Positions 1 through 6,410 of a stretch of DNA of 7,615 nt are shown here, one piece after another. Location of the stretch: the NCBI GenBank assembly GCA_007127495.1, contig SKZG01000226.1, forward strand, positions 1 through 7,615, written 5' to 3'. Every line of letters begins with the position of its first letter. The stretch's first letter is position 1. Origin of the DNA: Planctomycetales bacterium (GTDB lineage Bacteria > Planctomycetota > Planctomycetia > Pirellulales > Thermoguttaceae). The notes under the pieces are model-generated. The model was given only the letters and a program-made list of their open reading frames with translations. It was not told the DNA's origin and ran no database searches. Made by a program: the position numbers and the translations under genes.

Positions 1-1704
1 CGGCGGATCGACCCGGAAGAGACGCAGCTTTTCGTCGAAACGGGCACCGTGCATCTGCTGGCTATTTCAGGGCTTCACGTCGGTATCCTGATGGGCGCGC
101 TGTGGTACCTATTGCGGCGCAGCCTGCTGCCGCCGGTGGTGTGCGTGGCTGCGGCGGCCTCTTTGGCACTCGTGTACATGCTGCTGGTCGACGCCCGCCC
201 GCCCGTGGTCCGAGCGACCATGCTGGTGCTCGTGTACTGTGCTTCCTTGCATTTCCGGCGGCCTGCCCTCGGCTTCAATGCGTTGGCCGCGGCGGGCCTG
301 ATCGTTCTGGCCTGGAACCCGGCCGATCTGTTCCACACTGGGGCCCAAATGTCGTTCCTGGCCGTGGCGACGTTGACTTGGATTGCGCCGCTATGGATTC
401 AACGCGGCGGGCGGCAGGACTGGCTCAGCCGCGCCATCCTAGCAGAACTCCCGTGGTTCCAACGGATCCTATGGTTTGCGAGTCAGGCGTTCCGGCACCT
501 GCTGGCAGTCAGTCTGCTTGTATGGTGTGTCACCGCGCCGCTGTTTATGGGTGCTTTCCATGTGCTCTCGCCGGTTGGCGTGCCGCTGAACACCGTGCTT
601 TGGCTGCCCATGACGATGGCGCTGGTCGGCAGTTTTCTGACACTGGTGTTCAGCCCAATAAGTGGCCTGTTAAGCCGTCTGGCCGGCGCGGTTTCCGGTG
701 GGGCGTTCGGGCTGCTGCAAGGCGCGGTTCAATGGGCGCATGGGCTGCCGGCAAGTCACCTCTTCGTGCCCGGTCCGCCTGCGTGGTGGGTGGCGGGCTT
801 CTACGGCGGATTGCTGCTGTTTGTGGCGGTGCCCCGCATTCGGCCGCCGCGCCGGTGGTGCTTGGCCCTGGCCTGCGCGTGGATGGCCGTGGGGTTGACC
901 TTTCCGCTCCGGCCGCCCATTGAGCAGCGGCCACTCCGATGCACGTTCGTTGCCCTGGGGCATGGGCTATCGGTCCTGGTGGAACTGCCCGACGGCCGCG
1001 CGATGTTGTACGACGCGGGGCGCATGGGCCCGCCCATGACGGCCGCGCAGTCGATCTCGGCGGTGCTTTGGTCGCGCGGCATCGCGCACCTCGACGCCGT
1101 ATTTCTCTCCCATGGCGATCTCGATCATTACAACGCGCTGCCACGGCTTCTGAAGCGTTTTTCCGTGGGGAAGGTGTATGTGCCTCCTACGATGTACGCC
1201 CGCCGCAACGTGGCGCTCGACGCCTTGGAAGAAGCGATCCGTGAAAGTGGCGTGGAGCAGCAATTCCTATGGGCTGGCTACCGGCTTGCCGAGGACGATT
1301 GGACGATCGAAGTGCTGCACCCGCCCCGCAAAGGCGTGCTGGGAAGCGACAACGCCAACAGCCTCGTGCTGGCCGTGGAACACGCTGGGCGGCGCATCCT
1401 GCTGACCGGCGACCTGGAATCGCCCGGCCTGGACGACCTGATTGCCGAGGAGCCGTTCAGGTGCGACGTGCTTCTGGCCCCGCACCACGGTGGCGAAGCC
1501 AGCAATATACCTGGATTGGCCAAGTGGTCATCACCCGCCTGGGTGGTCGTCAGCGGCGCCCGCACGGAGCGGTCCTTCCAACAACTAAACACCACCTATG
1601 CGGCTGTCGGCGCGACAGTGCTTGCGACGGACGAGCTGGGCGCAATCACAGTGGAAGCGCGGCGGGACGGTGTGCGGGCATTTGGGTTTTTGTCGCCACC
1701 ATGA
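1..1704 (+). CDS. comEC: ComEC/Rec2-family DNA internalization channel, 5' truncated
   Basis: ComEC forms the inner-membrane channel that carries single-stranded DNA into the cytoplasm during natural transformation. The frame is open from base 1, so the gene starts upstream; the GTG at 49 lies inside the conserved motif TGTVHLLAISGLHVGIL and is not a start. The 567 visible residues comprise a competence domain of about nine hydrophobic segments (residues ~30-300) and then a metallo-beta-lactamase fold (~315-565). That fold has the metal motif HGDLDH (H371, D373, D375, H376), a TGD (D471) and APHHGG (H495-H496), so the hydrolase site looks intact. The usual DVGQGD strand at the domain start reads VALGHGLS instead. 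The N-terminal OB-like domain of full-length ComEC is missing because of the window edge. No other competence gene is in view. The stop TGA is at 1702-1704. The family call is secure; actual DNA uptake by this organism is inferred. Confidence 0.95.
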   Translation, partial: RRIDPEETQLFVETGTVHLLAISGLHVGILMGALWYLLRRSLLPPVVCVAAAASLALVYMLLVDARPPVVRATMLVLVYCASLHFRRPALGFNALAAAGLIVLAWNPADLFHTGAQMSFLAVATLTWIAPLWIQRGGRQDWLSRAILAELPWFQRILWFASQAFRHLLAVSLLVWCVTAPLFMGAFHVLSPVGVPLNTVLWLPMTMALVGSFLTLVFSPISGLLSRLAGAVSGGAFGLLQGAVQWAHGLPASHLFVPGPPAWWVAGFYGGLLLFVAVPRIRPPRRWCLALACAWMAVGLTFPLRPPIEQRPLRCTFVALGHGLSVLVELPDGRAMLYDAGRMGPPMTAAQSISAVLWSRGIAHLDAVFLSHGDLDHYNALPRLLKRFSVGKVYVPPTMYARRNVALDALEEAIRESGVEQQFLWAGYRLAEDDWTIEVLHPPRKGVLGSDNANSLVLAVEHAGRRILLTGDLESPGLDDLIAEEPFRCDVLLAPHHGGEASNIPGLAKWSSPAWVVVSGARTERSFQQLNTTYAAVGATVLATDELGAITVEARRDGVRAFGFLSPP

Positions 1705-1724
1705 AAAACGTTCGCGTGCAAAAC

Positions 1725-1738
1725 GGCCGAAAACGGCC
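1725..1738 (+). terminator. Short GC hairpin after comEC, possible weak terminator
   Basis: The perfect 5-bp stem GGCCG/CGGCC closes an AAAA loop 20 bases after the comEC stop. No T-run follows it, so it is not a classical intrinsic terminator. It may be a weak pause or processing site, or chance in GC-rich DNA. Confidence 0.25.
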
Positions 1739-1787
1739 CAAAAGTCTTGCGCTGGCGGGCACTTACGAAAAATTCTCGGCCGAGTGC

Positions 1788-1816
1788 TTGCAAATCCCTC
1801 CCGTCCTTGTTAGGAT
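1788..1816 (+). promoter_or_regulatory. Candidate sigma-70-type promoter for the bEBP gene
   Basis: TTGCAA (1788-1793) and TAGGAT (1811-1816) each match 4 of 6 consensus bases and are separated by exactly 17 bases. Transcription would begin near 1823, leaving a leader of about 240 nucleotides before the ATG at 2061. The position between comEC and a same-strand regulator gene fits independent expression of the regulator. Seen by eye only. Confidence 0.4.
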
Positions 1817-1884
1817 AGCTGGGAAAGCTGTGGGCTTTGCAACGCGCGGAAGTTGCAGTGGTCATCGAGCATTTATTCAGTACG

Positions 1885-1900
1885 TGGCAATGGTATTGAA
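1885..1900 (+). promoter_or_regulatory. Degenerate sigma-54 (-24/-12)-like site
   Basis: TGGCAA, five bases, then TTGA gives the spacing of a -24/-12 promoter (consensus TGGCAC-N5-TTGC). The -24 GG is present, but the -12 GC reads GA, which usually weakens such a promoter severely. It is of interest only because the gene downstream encodes a sigma-54 activator. Low confidence. Confidence 0.15.
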
Positions 1901-1909
1901 CGGTGCCTA

Positions 1910-1940
1910 TTGACAACATGCTCCGCTTGGGTAAGTTAAT
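1910..1940 (+). promoter_or_regulatory. Alternative promoter with perfect TTGACA but poor -10
   Basis: A perfect -35 hexamer TTGACA is at 1910-1915. The best -10 candidates are TAAGTT (1932-1937, 16-base spacer, 3/6) and GTTAAT (1935-1940, 19-base spacer, 4/6). Neither is strong. This could be a second start nearer the bEBP gene, or chance. Confidence 0.2.
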
Positions 1941-2046
1941 GCGATGGACCGACGGCAGGCTGGGCGGAAAGGTCAACTTCTGCCACGGATGGCCGGGTTT
2001 TCGCGTGCATGGATCGATTGACAAGCGCCCAAAAAAAATGCGAGGC

Positions 2047-2052
2047 AGGAAG
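2047..2052 (+). promoter_or_regulatory. Ribosome binding site of the bEBP gene
   Basis: AGGAAG lies 8 bases before the ATG at 2061, which supports that start. It overlaps a five-codon open frame (2038-2055) that I consider chance. Confidence 0.6.
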
Positions 2053-2060
2053 TAACCAGC

Positions 2061-3020
2061 ATGGAACAATTGACACGTCACGAGACGGATGTTCCTGAGA
2101 TAATTGGCGTATCGCAGGCTATCCTGGCTGTTATCGACCTTGCCGACAGTGTGGCGCCTAGCGATTGCAGTGTCTTGATTGAGGGAGAAAGCGGAACTGG
2201 AAAGGAATTGATCGCCCGGCGGTTGTGGGTGCGAAGTCGCCGCAGCACGAAGCCCTTCATCGCGGTCAACTGCGCCGGCATCAGTGAAACGCTATTCGAA
2301 AGCCAGTTCTTCGGCCATGTGCGCGGCGCTTTCACCGGGGCCGAGCAGGAAATGCTGGGCCTGATCCGCACGGCCGACAGCGGCACGCTGTTCTTGGACG
2401 AAGTGGGAGAAATTCCGCTGAAAATGCAGCCCAAGCTGCTCCGCTCGCTCCAAGAGCAGGAGGTCATGCCTGTCGGCAGGGCCGTTCCCGTGCGAGTCAA
2501 TACCCGATTCATTGCGGGCACGAACCGCAATTTGAGCGAAATGGTTCGTTCCGGTGGTTTCCGGCGCGATCTGTATTACCGCCTGAACATCGTGCGCATT
2601 GTCGTGCCCCCCCTTCGCGAGCGCCCCGACGACGTGCCGGTGTTGTTCGACCACTTCAATCGTCACTTCGCCGCGCGATATGAGCGCCCACCAGTCCGCC
2701 TCCGCCAAAAGGTTCGGACCTTACTGGCAAGCTATCTTTGGCCGGGAAACGTACGCGAGCTGGCCGCGTTGGTGGAGCGTATTCACGCCACGGGCTTGGA
2801 ACCGGAGCTACTCGCGGAAATGATGGTGGCCGAAGGAGGGCCGCACCTTGCCGAGTTCGATCCCAACTCGCCCGACACCATGGCCCTCGAACAAGTCGAA
2901 CGGCGCGCCATCCAGCGAGCCATGGACCATTGCGACTTGAACCAGCGCAAGGCGGCGCGACTTCTAAAAGTGCATCGGGCGACCCTTGCCCGAAAGCTCA
3001 GAAAGCACGGCCTCTCCTGA
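2061..3020 (+). CDS. Sigma-54-dependent transcriptional activator, AAA+ and Fis-type HTH, no sensory domain
   Basis: This is a bacterial enhancer-binding protein of 319 residues, which uses ATP hydrolysis to remodel sigma-54 RNA polymerase into open complexes. Visible parts are Walker A GESGTGKE (42-49), the sigma-54 contact loop GAFTGA (89-94), Walker B TLFLDE (109-114), sensor I around AGTNRNL (152-158), FRRDLYYRLN with the arginine-finger region (167-176), the PPLRERPDD segment, WPGNVREL (227-234), and a C-terminal Fis-like helix-turn-helix (about 275-319, QRKAARLLKVHRATLARKL). The key catalytic motifs look intact. Only some 15 residues precede the AAA+ domain, so there is no receiver, GAF or PAS domain. 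Its size and plan resemble PspF (about 330 residues), but the identity is not PspF-specific. Control would then have to come from a partner protein, from expression level, or not at all. It follows comEC by 356 bases and converges with topA. Targets are unknown. Confidence 0.93.
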   Translation: MEQLTRHETDVPEIIGVSQAILAVIDLADSVAPSDCSVLIEGESGTGKELIARRLWVRSRRSTKPFIAVNCAGISETLFESQFFGHVRGAFTGAEQEMLGLIRTADSGTLFLDEVGEIPLKMQPKLLRSLQEQEVMPVGRAVPVRVNTRFIAGTNRNLSEMVRSGGFRRDLYYRLNIVRIVVPPLRERPDDVPVLFDHFNRHFAARYERPPVRLRQKVRTLLASYLWPGNVRELAALVERIHATGLEPELLAEMMVAEGGPHLAEFDPNSPDTMALEQVERRAIQRAMDHCDLNQRKAARLLKVHRATLARKLRKHGLS

Positions 3021-3132
3021 TCCCGGTTCCGTTCACCGGAGCAGGACGTAGACGTTGAGGAGCCAACCGGGTCCGGAACGGGCGCCTCGAACGCATGGTC
3101 GGTTTCGTGCCGTGGCGATGCCCCTGATGCCC
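3021..3132. other. Convergent intergenic spacer between the bEBP gene and topA
   Basis: These 112 bases separate two genes whose 3' ends face each other. The only structure I see is the weak hairpin at 3023-3039. There is no T-run on either strand, so the means of termination for both genes is unclear (possibly Rho-dependent). Confidence 0.5.
3023..3039. terminator. Weak hairpin after the bEBP stop
   Basis: CCGGT (3023-3027) pairs with ACCGG (3035-3039) around a 7-base loop, starting two bases after the bEBP stop. The stem is 5 bp and no T-tract follows, so it is at best a weak terminator or an mRNA 3'-end stabiliser. Confidence 0.25.
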
Positions 3133-5829
3133 TTAACTTCCGGTTTTCTTGGCCCTTTTGACAGCCTTCTTCTTGGCCTTCTTGGCCGTTTTCTTGGTTG
3201 ATTTCTTTTTAGCCGCTGCCTTTCGTCCGCTGGTCTTCTTGGGGCGCCTGGGGCCGCGTTCCGCACGCTCTTTCAGCAGATGTAAAGCCATGTCCAGCGT
3301 GACGTCGGCGGGCTCGGCGCCGCGGGGGAGGGAGGCATTCGTTTCGCCGTCGGTGACGTAAGGTCCGTAGCGCCCTTCGAGCAGTTGCACCGGGTTGCCG
3401 GTAACCGGCGAAGCACCGAACACCTTCAAGGGCTCCCGCCGCTGTGCGCCCTTGCGACCGCTTTTCGGCTGCGCCAGAATCTCCACGGCAGCGTCGAGAG
3501 TGACGTCGAGCGGTGAAATGCCGTCAGGCAACGAGCGCGTGGCGTCGCCGCACTTCACGTACGGGCCGTAACGGCCGTTGTGTGCCATGATTTCCTCGCC
3601 GGTTTCCGGATGCAGGCCGAGGGTGCGCGGCAGTTCAAGCAGCTTCAACGCCAAGTCCAGGTCCACGTCTTCGGGTTCCATGTCTTTGAGGAGCGACGCA
3701 TTCTGTGGCTTGTCATCATCGTCTCCACTGCCGCGCTGCACATACGGCCCGAAACGACCCGTCTTCAGAAACACCGGCTTGCCCGTTTGGGGACATTGGC
3801 CCAGGGGCTCGTCGCCGACAGCCGCCTTTTCGAGCATTTCCAGGGCTTTTTCCAGCGTCAATTCGTCCGGCAGCGCCTGATCGGGTACGCTCGCCCGCCG
3901 CTCACCATGCTCGACGAACGGACCGTACCGGCCCACACGTACGTTCACCTCCAGGCCGTCGGGGGCCTTGCCAAGCGATATGCGGCTGACTTCCCTCGCG
4001 TCGATCTCGTCGACCTTTCGGGCCAACAGCTCTTTCAGCCCCGCGTGCTCATTGCCGAAATAGAAATCCTTCAGATACGCGACGTAATTCATTTCGCCGC
4101 GGCTGATCGCGTCCAGTTCATCTTCCATTTGAGCGGTAAACTGGTAATCGACCAGTTCCGCCAAATGTTGCTCCATGAGTTGGCAAACGGCAAAGGCGGT
4201 CCAAGTGGGCACGAGCAAATTGCCGCGGCGTAGCTTGAACACGTACTTGCGCGCCAGAATGGTGTCGATAATGGAAGCGTACGTACTGGGACGGCCGATA
4301 CCGAGCCGTTCCAGTTCGCGGGTGAGCGACGCCTCGCTGTATCGGTTTGGAGGCTGGGTCGTGTGGCCCTTCGGCTCGAGCTTGCGGCACTCCAGCGACT
4401 GACCCACCGCGACCTTCGGCAACACGTCCTCCTGGTCGGCCAGCTTGGCCTCCGGATCGTCTGAGCCCTCGACGTAGGCGCGAAGATAGCCGGGAAACTC
4501 AATGGTTCGCCCACTCACCTGGAACAAGGCGCCGTCACCGGCGACGGCAATCGTAATGCGGTGACCCCGAGCATTGGTCATCTGACTGGCAATCGTCCGT
4601 TTCCAGATGAGGTCATACAGCTTGAATTCGTCGGGGCTGAACTTGCCGCGCAGCGCGTCGGGCAAGTCGAACGGGTGTCCGGCCGGGCGGATCGCCTCGT
4701 GGGCCTCCTGGGCGTTCTTCACCTTGCTGGCGTAGAATCGCGGCCGGTCGGGCAAGTACTCCTTGCCGTACTGGGCAAAGATCAGTTCGCGGGCCGCCTG
4801 AACCGCCACGGAGGCTAGGTTGGTCGAGTCGGTCCGCATATAAGTTATATGACCGTTCTCGTAAAGACTTTGTGCCACCTGCATGGTGTGCCGGGCCGTA
4901 AACCCGTATTTCCGGTTCGCCTCCTGCTGCAGAGTGCTCGTGGTGAAGGGCGGGTACGGATCGGTCGTGTACGGCTTGTCGTCGACTTTCGCCACCTCGA
5001 AAGCGGCGTTCTCGAGGCGGGCAAGCAGACTCTGAGCATCCGACTCGTCGAGGAATAACAGCGATTCGTCCTTGAGCCGGCCGGTTGCGGAGTCGAAGTC
5101 ACGGCTGGTAGGAATGCGCCGGCCGTCGACCGAAATCAAGACCGCCTGGAATTGCTCGCCACCTTTCTCTGCGAACATCCCAAGCAAATCCCAATAGGTG
5201 GCCGACCTGAAACGCATGCGCTGCCGCTCCCGTTCCACAATCAACCGAACGGCAACGCTTTGTACCCGGCCTGCGGAGAGCTTCGGCCGAATCTTCCGCC
5301 AAAGCAGCGGCGAGACGTCGTATCCGTAAAGCCGATCCACAATCCGGCGGACCTCCTGAGCACGCACCAGGCATTCGTCGATCTGCCTGGGCTGTTGCAG
5401 CGCCTCGCGAATCGCTTCCTCGGTAATCTCGTGGAATACCAGACGGTGGACCGGCACTTTGGGACGAAGCACTTCGCAGAGGTGCCAACTGATGGCCTCG
5501 CCTTCCCGATCTTCGTCGGTAGCCAGGTACACCGCCTTGCAGTCCTTCAGGGCCTGCTTGAGCTTGCGAACCTGCTGCGTTTTCTCCTTTGGGATGACAT
5601 AGACGGGCTCGAAACCCTCGTCTACATTGACCCCCAGGTACGCCCACGCTTCCCCTTTTAACTGCGCCGGCATCTCTTTGGCGCCCTGCGGGAGGTCGCG
5701 AATATGCCCGATGCTTGCCTGAATGTCGTATCCGGAACCGAGAAAGCGACCTATCGTTCGCGCCTTCGCCGGCGACTCGACAATCACCAGAGACTTGCCG
5801 TTTTCCGAGGAAGCAGACTTTTTAATCAT
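3133..5829 (-). CDS. topA: DNA topoisomerase I (type IA)
   Basis: TopA relaxes negatively supercoiled DNA by cutting one strand through a 5'-phosphotyrosine bond and passing the other strand. I place the start at the ATG at 5829 (898 residues, MIKKSASSENG...). The frame stays open upstream to a TTG at 5880, but the family's conserved sequence begins only with KSLVIVESPAKA. No good Shine-Dalgarno precedes the ATG. In 898-residue numbering, the TOPRIM fold carries E18 in ESPAKA and the metal cluster DEDREGE (D105, D107, E109, E111). The catalytic tyrosine is Y330 in ITYMRTDST. GIGRPSTYA is at about 510-518. The C-terminus has four topoisomerase C-repeats centred on GRYGPFV/GRFGPYV/GRYGPYV (about 633, 691, 752, 819), then a Lys-rich tail (about 860-898). 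There are no Cys4 zinc fingers as in E. coli TopA (865 residues), although one repeat keeps a lone QCPQTGKP. The tail probably binds DNA. It is convergent with the bEBP gene and divergent from the PpiD-like gene. Confidence 0.97.
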   Translation of the reverse strand: MIKKSASSENGKSLVIVESPAKARTIGRFLGSGYDIQASIGHIRDLPQGAKEMPAQLKGEAWAYLGVNVDEGFEPVYVIPKEKTQQVRKLKQALKDCKAVYLATDEDREGEAISWHLCEVLRPKVPVHRLVFHEITEEAIREALQQPRQIDECLVRAQEVRRIVDRLYGYDVSPLLWRKIRPKLSAGRVQSVAVRLIVERERQRMRFRSATYWDLLGMFAEKGGEQFQAVLISVDGRRIPTSRDFDSATGRLKDESLLFLDESDAQSLLARLENAAFEVAKVDDKPYTTDPYPPFTTSTLQQEANRKYGFTARHTMQVAQSLYENGHITYMRTDSTNLASVAVQAARELIFAQYGKEYLPDRPRFYASKVKNAQEAHEAIRPAGHPFDLPDALRGKFSPDEFKLYDLIWKRTIASQMTNARGHRITIAVAGDGALFQVSGRTIEFPGYLRAYVEGSDDPEAKLADQEDVLPKVAVGQSLECRKLEPKGHTTQPPNRYSEASLTRELERLGIGRPSTYASIIDTILARKYVFKLRRGNLLVPTWTAFAVCQLMEQHLAELVDYQFTAQMEDELDAISRGEMNYVAYLKDFYFGNEHAGLKELLARKVDEIDAREVSRISLGKAPDGLEVNVRVGRYGPFVEHGERRASVPDQALPDELTLEKALEMLEKAAVGDEPLGQCPQTGKPVFLKTGRFGPYVQRGSGDDDDKPQNASLLKDMEPEDVDLDLALKLLELPRTLGLHPETGEEIMAHNGRYGPYVKCGDATRSLPDGISPLDVTLDAAVEILAQPKSGRKGAQRREPLKVFGASPVTGNPVQLLEGRYGPYVTDGETNASLPRGAEPADVTLDMALHLLKERAERGPRRPKKTSGRKAAAKKKSTKKTAKKAKKKAVKRAKKTGS

Positions 5830-6100
5830 AACAGCTTTCACACAAGGTGTACGCGAATGTGGATCGGCGGAGGGATACAAACTTGGTGAGCCCGGACCGC
5901 CCTAACGGCATCGCCTGTAAAGTTACTATGGGTAGTATTCTCCACCCTTGAGGACTGGGTGACGGTTCACGGTGGACCTCCCCGGTGTTGGCAACGAAGA
6001 AGGTACTTGTGGTGGCAAACGCGATGTTCTCCGCGAAAATGGGCCCCGTTACCTTTCCGCCATGGAAGCCAAGCCTTGGAGACGGCCTGCGATCAAAGGA

Positions 6101-6128
6101 ATTGTAACACGCCCCGCGAAACACACAA
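6101..6128 (-). promoter_or_regulatory. topA: Candidate promoter facing topA
   Basis: On the minus strand TTGTGT (6128-6123) and TACAAT (6106-6101, 5/6 match to TATAAT) are separated by 16 bases. The -35 is poor (3/6). Use of it would give topA a leader of roughly 265 nucleotides. It is the best -10 I found on that strand, but unproven. Confidence 0.25.
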
Positions 6129-6322
6129 TCGACGTTTTTGTCCCGGTGCCATTCAAGAATTACCCAAGGGCCCATGCTCGGCCTACAAACTTAGCTATCC
6201 ATGACCCCACTGATTTGGGTGATCGAATCGCCTGCGAAATGTTTGCTGCTACAAATATAGGCAATATGGGCATTTAAGGCATTTCCGGAAGGGCGACATC
6301 AGCAAATTAGAGCACGATGGTC

Positions 6323-6351
6323 TTCGCAGAAGTCGCTGTCGGCCCTATAAT
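6323..6351 (+). promoter_or_regulatory. Sigma-70-type promoter of the PpiD-like gene
   Basis: A perfect -10 TATAAT (6346-6351) lies 17 bases after TTCGCA (6323-6328, 4/6 match to TTGACA). Transcription would begin near 6358, about 50 bases before the ATG at 6411, a normal leader. This is the best-formed promoter in the window. Confidence 0.6.
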
Positions 6352-6396
6352 AACCCTTTAAGCCACATGGATGTTGGTTAAATCACCCCTTAGATC

Positions 6397-6401
6397 AGGA
6401 G
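6397..6401 (+). promoter_or_regulatory. Ribosome binding site of the PpiD-like gene
   Basis: AGGAG sits 9 bases before the ATG at 6411 and decides this start over the in-frame ATG at 6453, which would lose the charged residues before the membrane segment. Confidence 0.7.
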
Positions 6402-6410
6402 CCACTTGGA

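Larger units (their letters stand above)
1705..2060. other. Intergenic leader between comEC and the bEBP gene
   Basis: This 356-base stretch has no convincing gene. It holds a short GC hairpin just after comEC, a candidate sigma-70 promoter near 1788-1816, a second isolated TTGACA at 1910-1915, a degenerate sigma-54-like site near 1885-1900, and the ribosome binding site at 2047-2052. A 70-codon open frame (1701-1913) overlaps the comEC stop as ATGA but has no Shine-Dalgarno and no recognisable sequence. If transcription starts near 1823, the bEBP mRNA has a leader of about 240 nucleotides. I recognised no known riboswitch in it. Confidence 0.6.
5830..6410. other. Large divergent intergenic region between topA and the PpiD-like gene
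   Basis: These 581 bases contain no gene I can support. Open frames on both strands (5972-6277 plus, 101 codons from GTG; 6175-5822 minus, 117 codons) lack recognisable motifs or a good ribosome binding site, and their third codon positions look less GC-biased than those of the neighbouring genes. Visible structures are a candidate promoter at each side, an 8-bp inverted pair ATGGGCCC/GGGCCCAT (6039-6046 and 6168-6175), a short palindrome CCAAG-C-CTTGG (6069-6079), TACTA/TAGTA (5924-5937), and GGCATTT twice (6269-6275, 6278-6284). No tRNA, tmRNA, RNase P or SRP RNA signature was recognised. Confidence 0.6.

Noticed and set aside
102..923. 273-codon plus-strand open frame
   Set aside because: It lies wholly inside comEC in another frame; composition is Arg/Gly/Ala-rich as expected for a shadow of a GC-rich gene, and comEC itself has clear motifs.
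2018..2023. TTGACA close to the bEBP start as a -35 element
   Set aside because: At the proper spacing there is only the GC-rich ribosome binding region and no -10-like hexamer.
2038..2055. Five-codon leader peptide (MRGRK) overlapping the bEBP ribosome binding site
   Set aside because: Too short to separate from chance, with no ribosome binding site of its own and no attenuator structure seen.
1596..2081. 161-codon minus-strand open frame covering the comEC tail and the bEBP leader
   Set aside because: No motifs, odd composition, and it overlaps both flanking genes; better explained as chance.
3580..4233. 217-codon plus-strand open frame opposite topA
   Set aside because: Antisense shadow of topA, whose domains cover this stretch continuously.
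5152..5661. 169-codon plus-strand open frame opposite topA
   Set aside because: Antisense shadow of the TOPRIM-containing part of topA.
5972..6277. 101-codon plus-strand open frame in the intergenic region
   Set aside because: GTG start without a ribosome binding site, third-position GC near one half, no recognisable motif, and it ends before the promoter of the next gene. Kept only as part of the intergenic note.
6285..6292. CCGGAAGG reminiscent of the SRP RNA loop
   Set aside because: The flanking bases do not continue the SRP RNA signature and no paired stem surrounds it.
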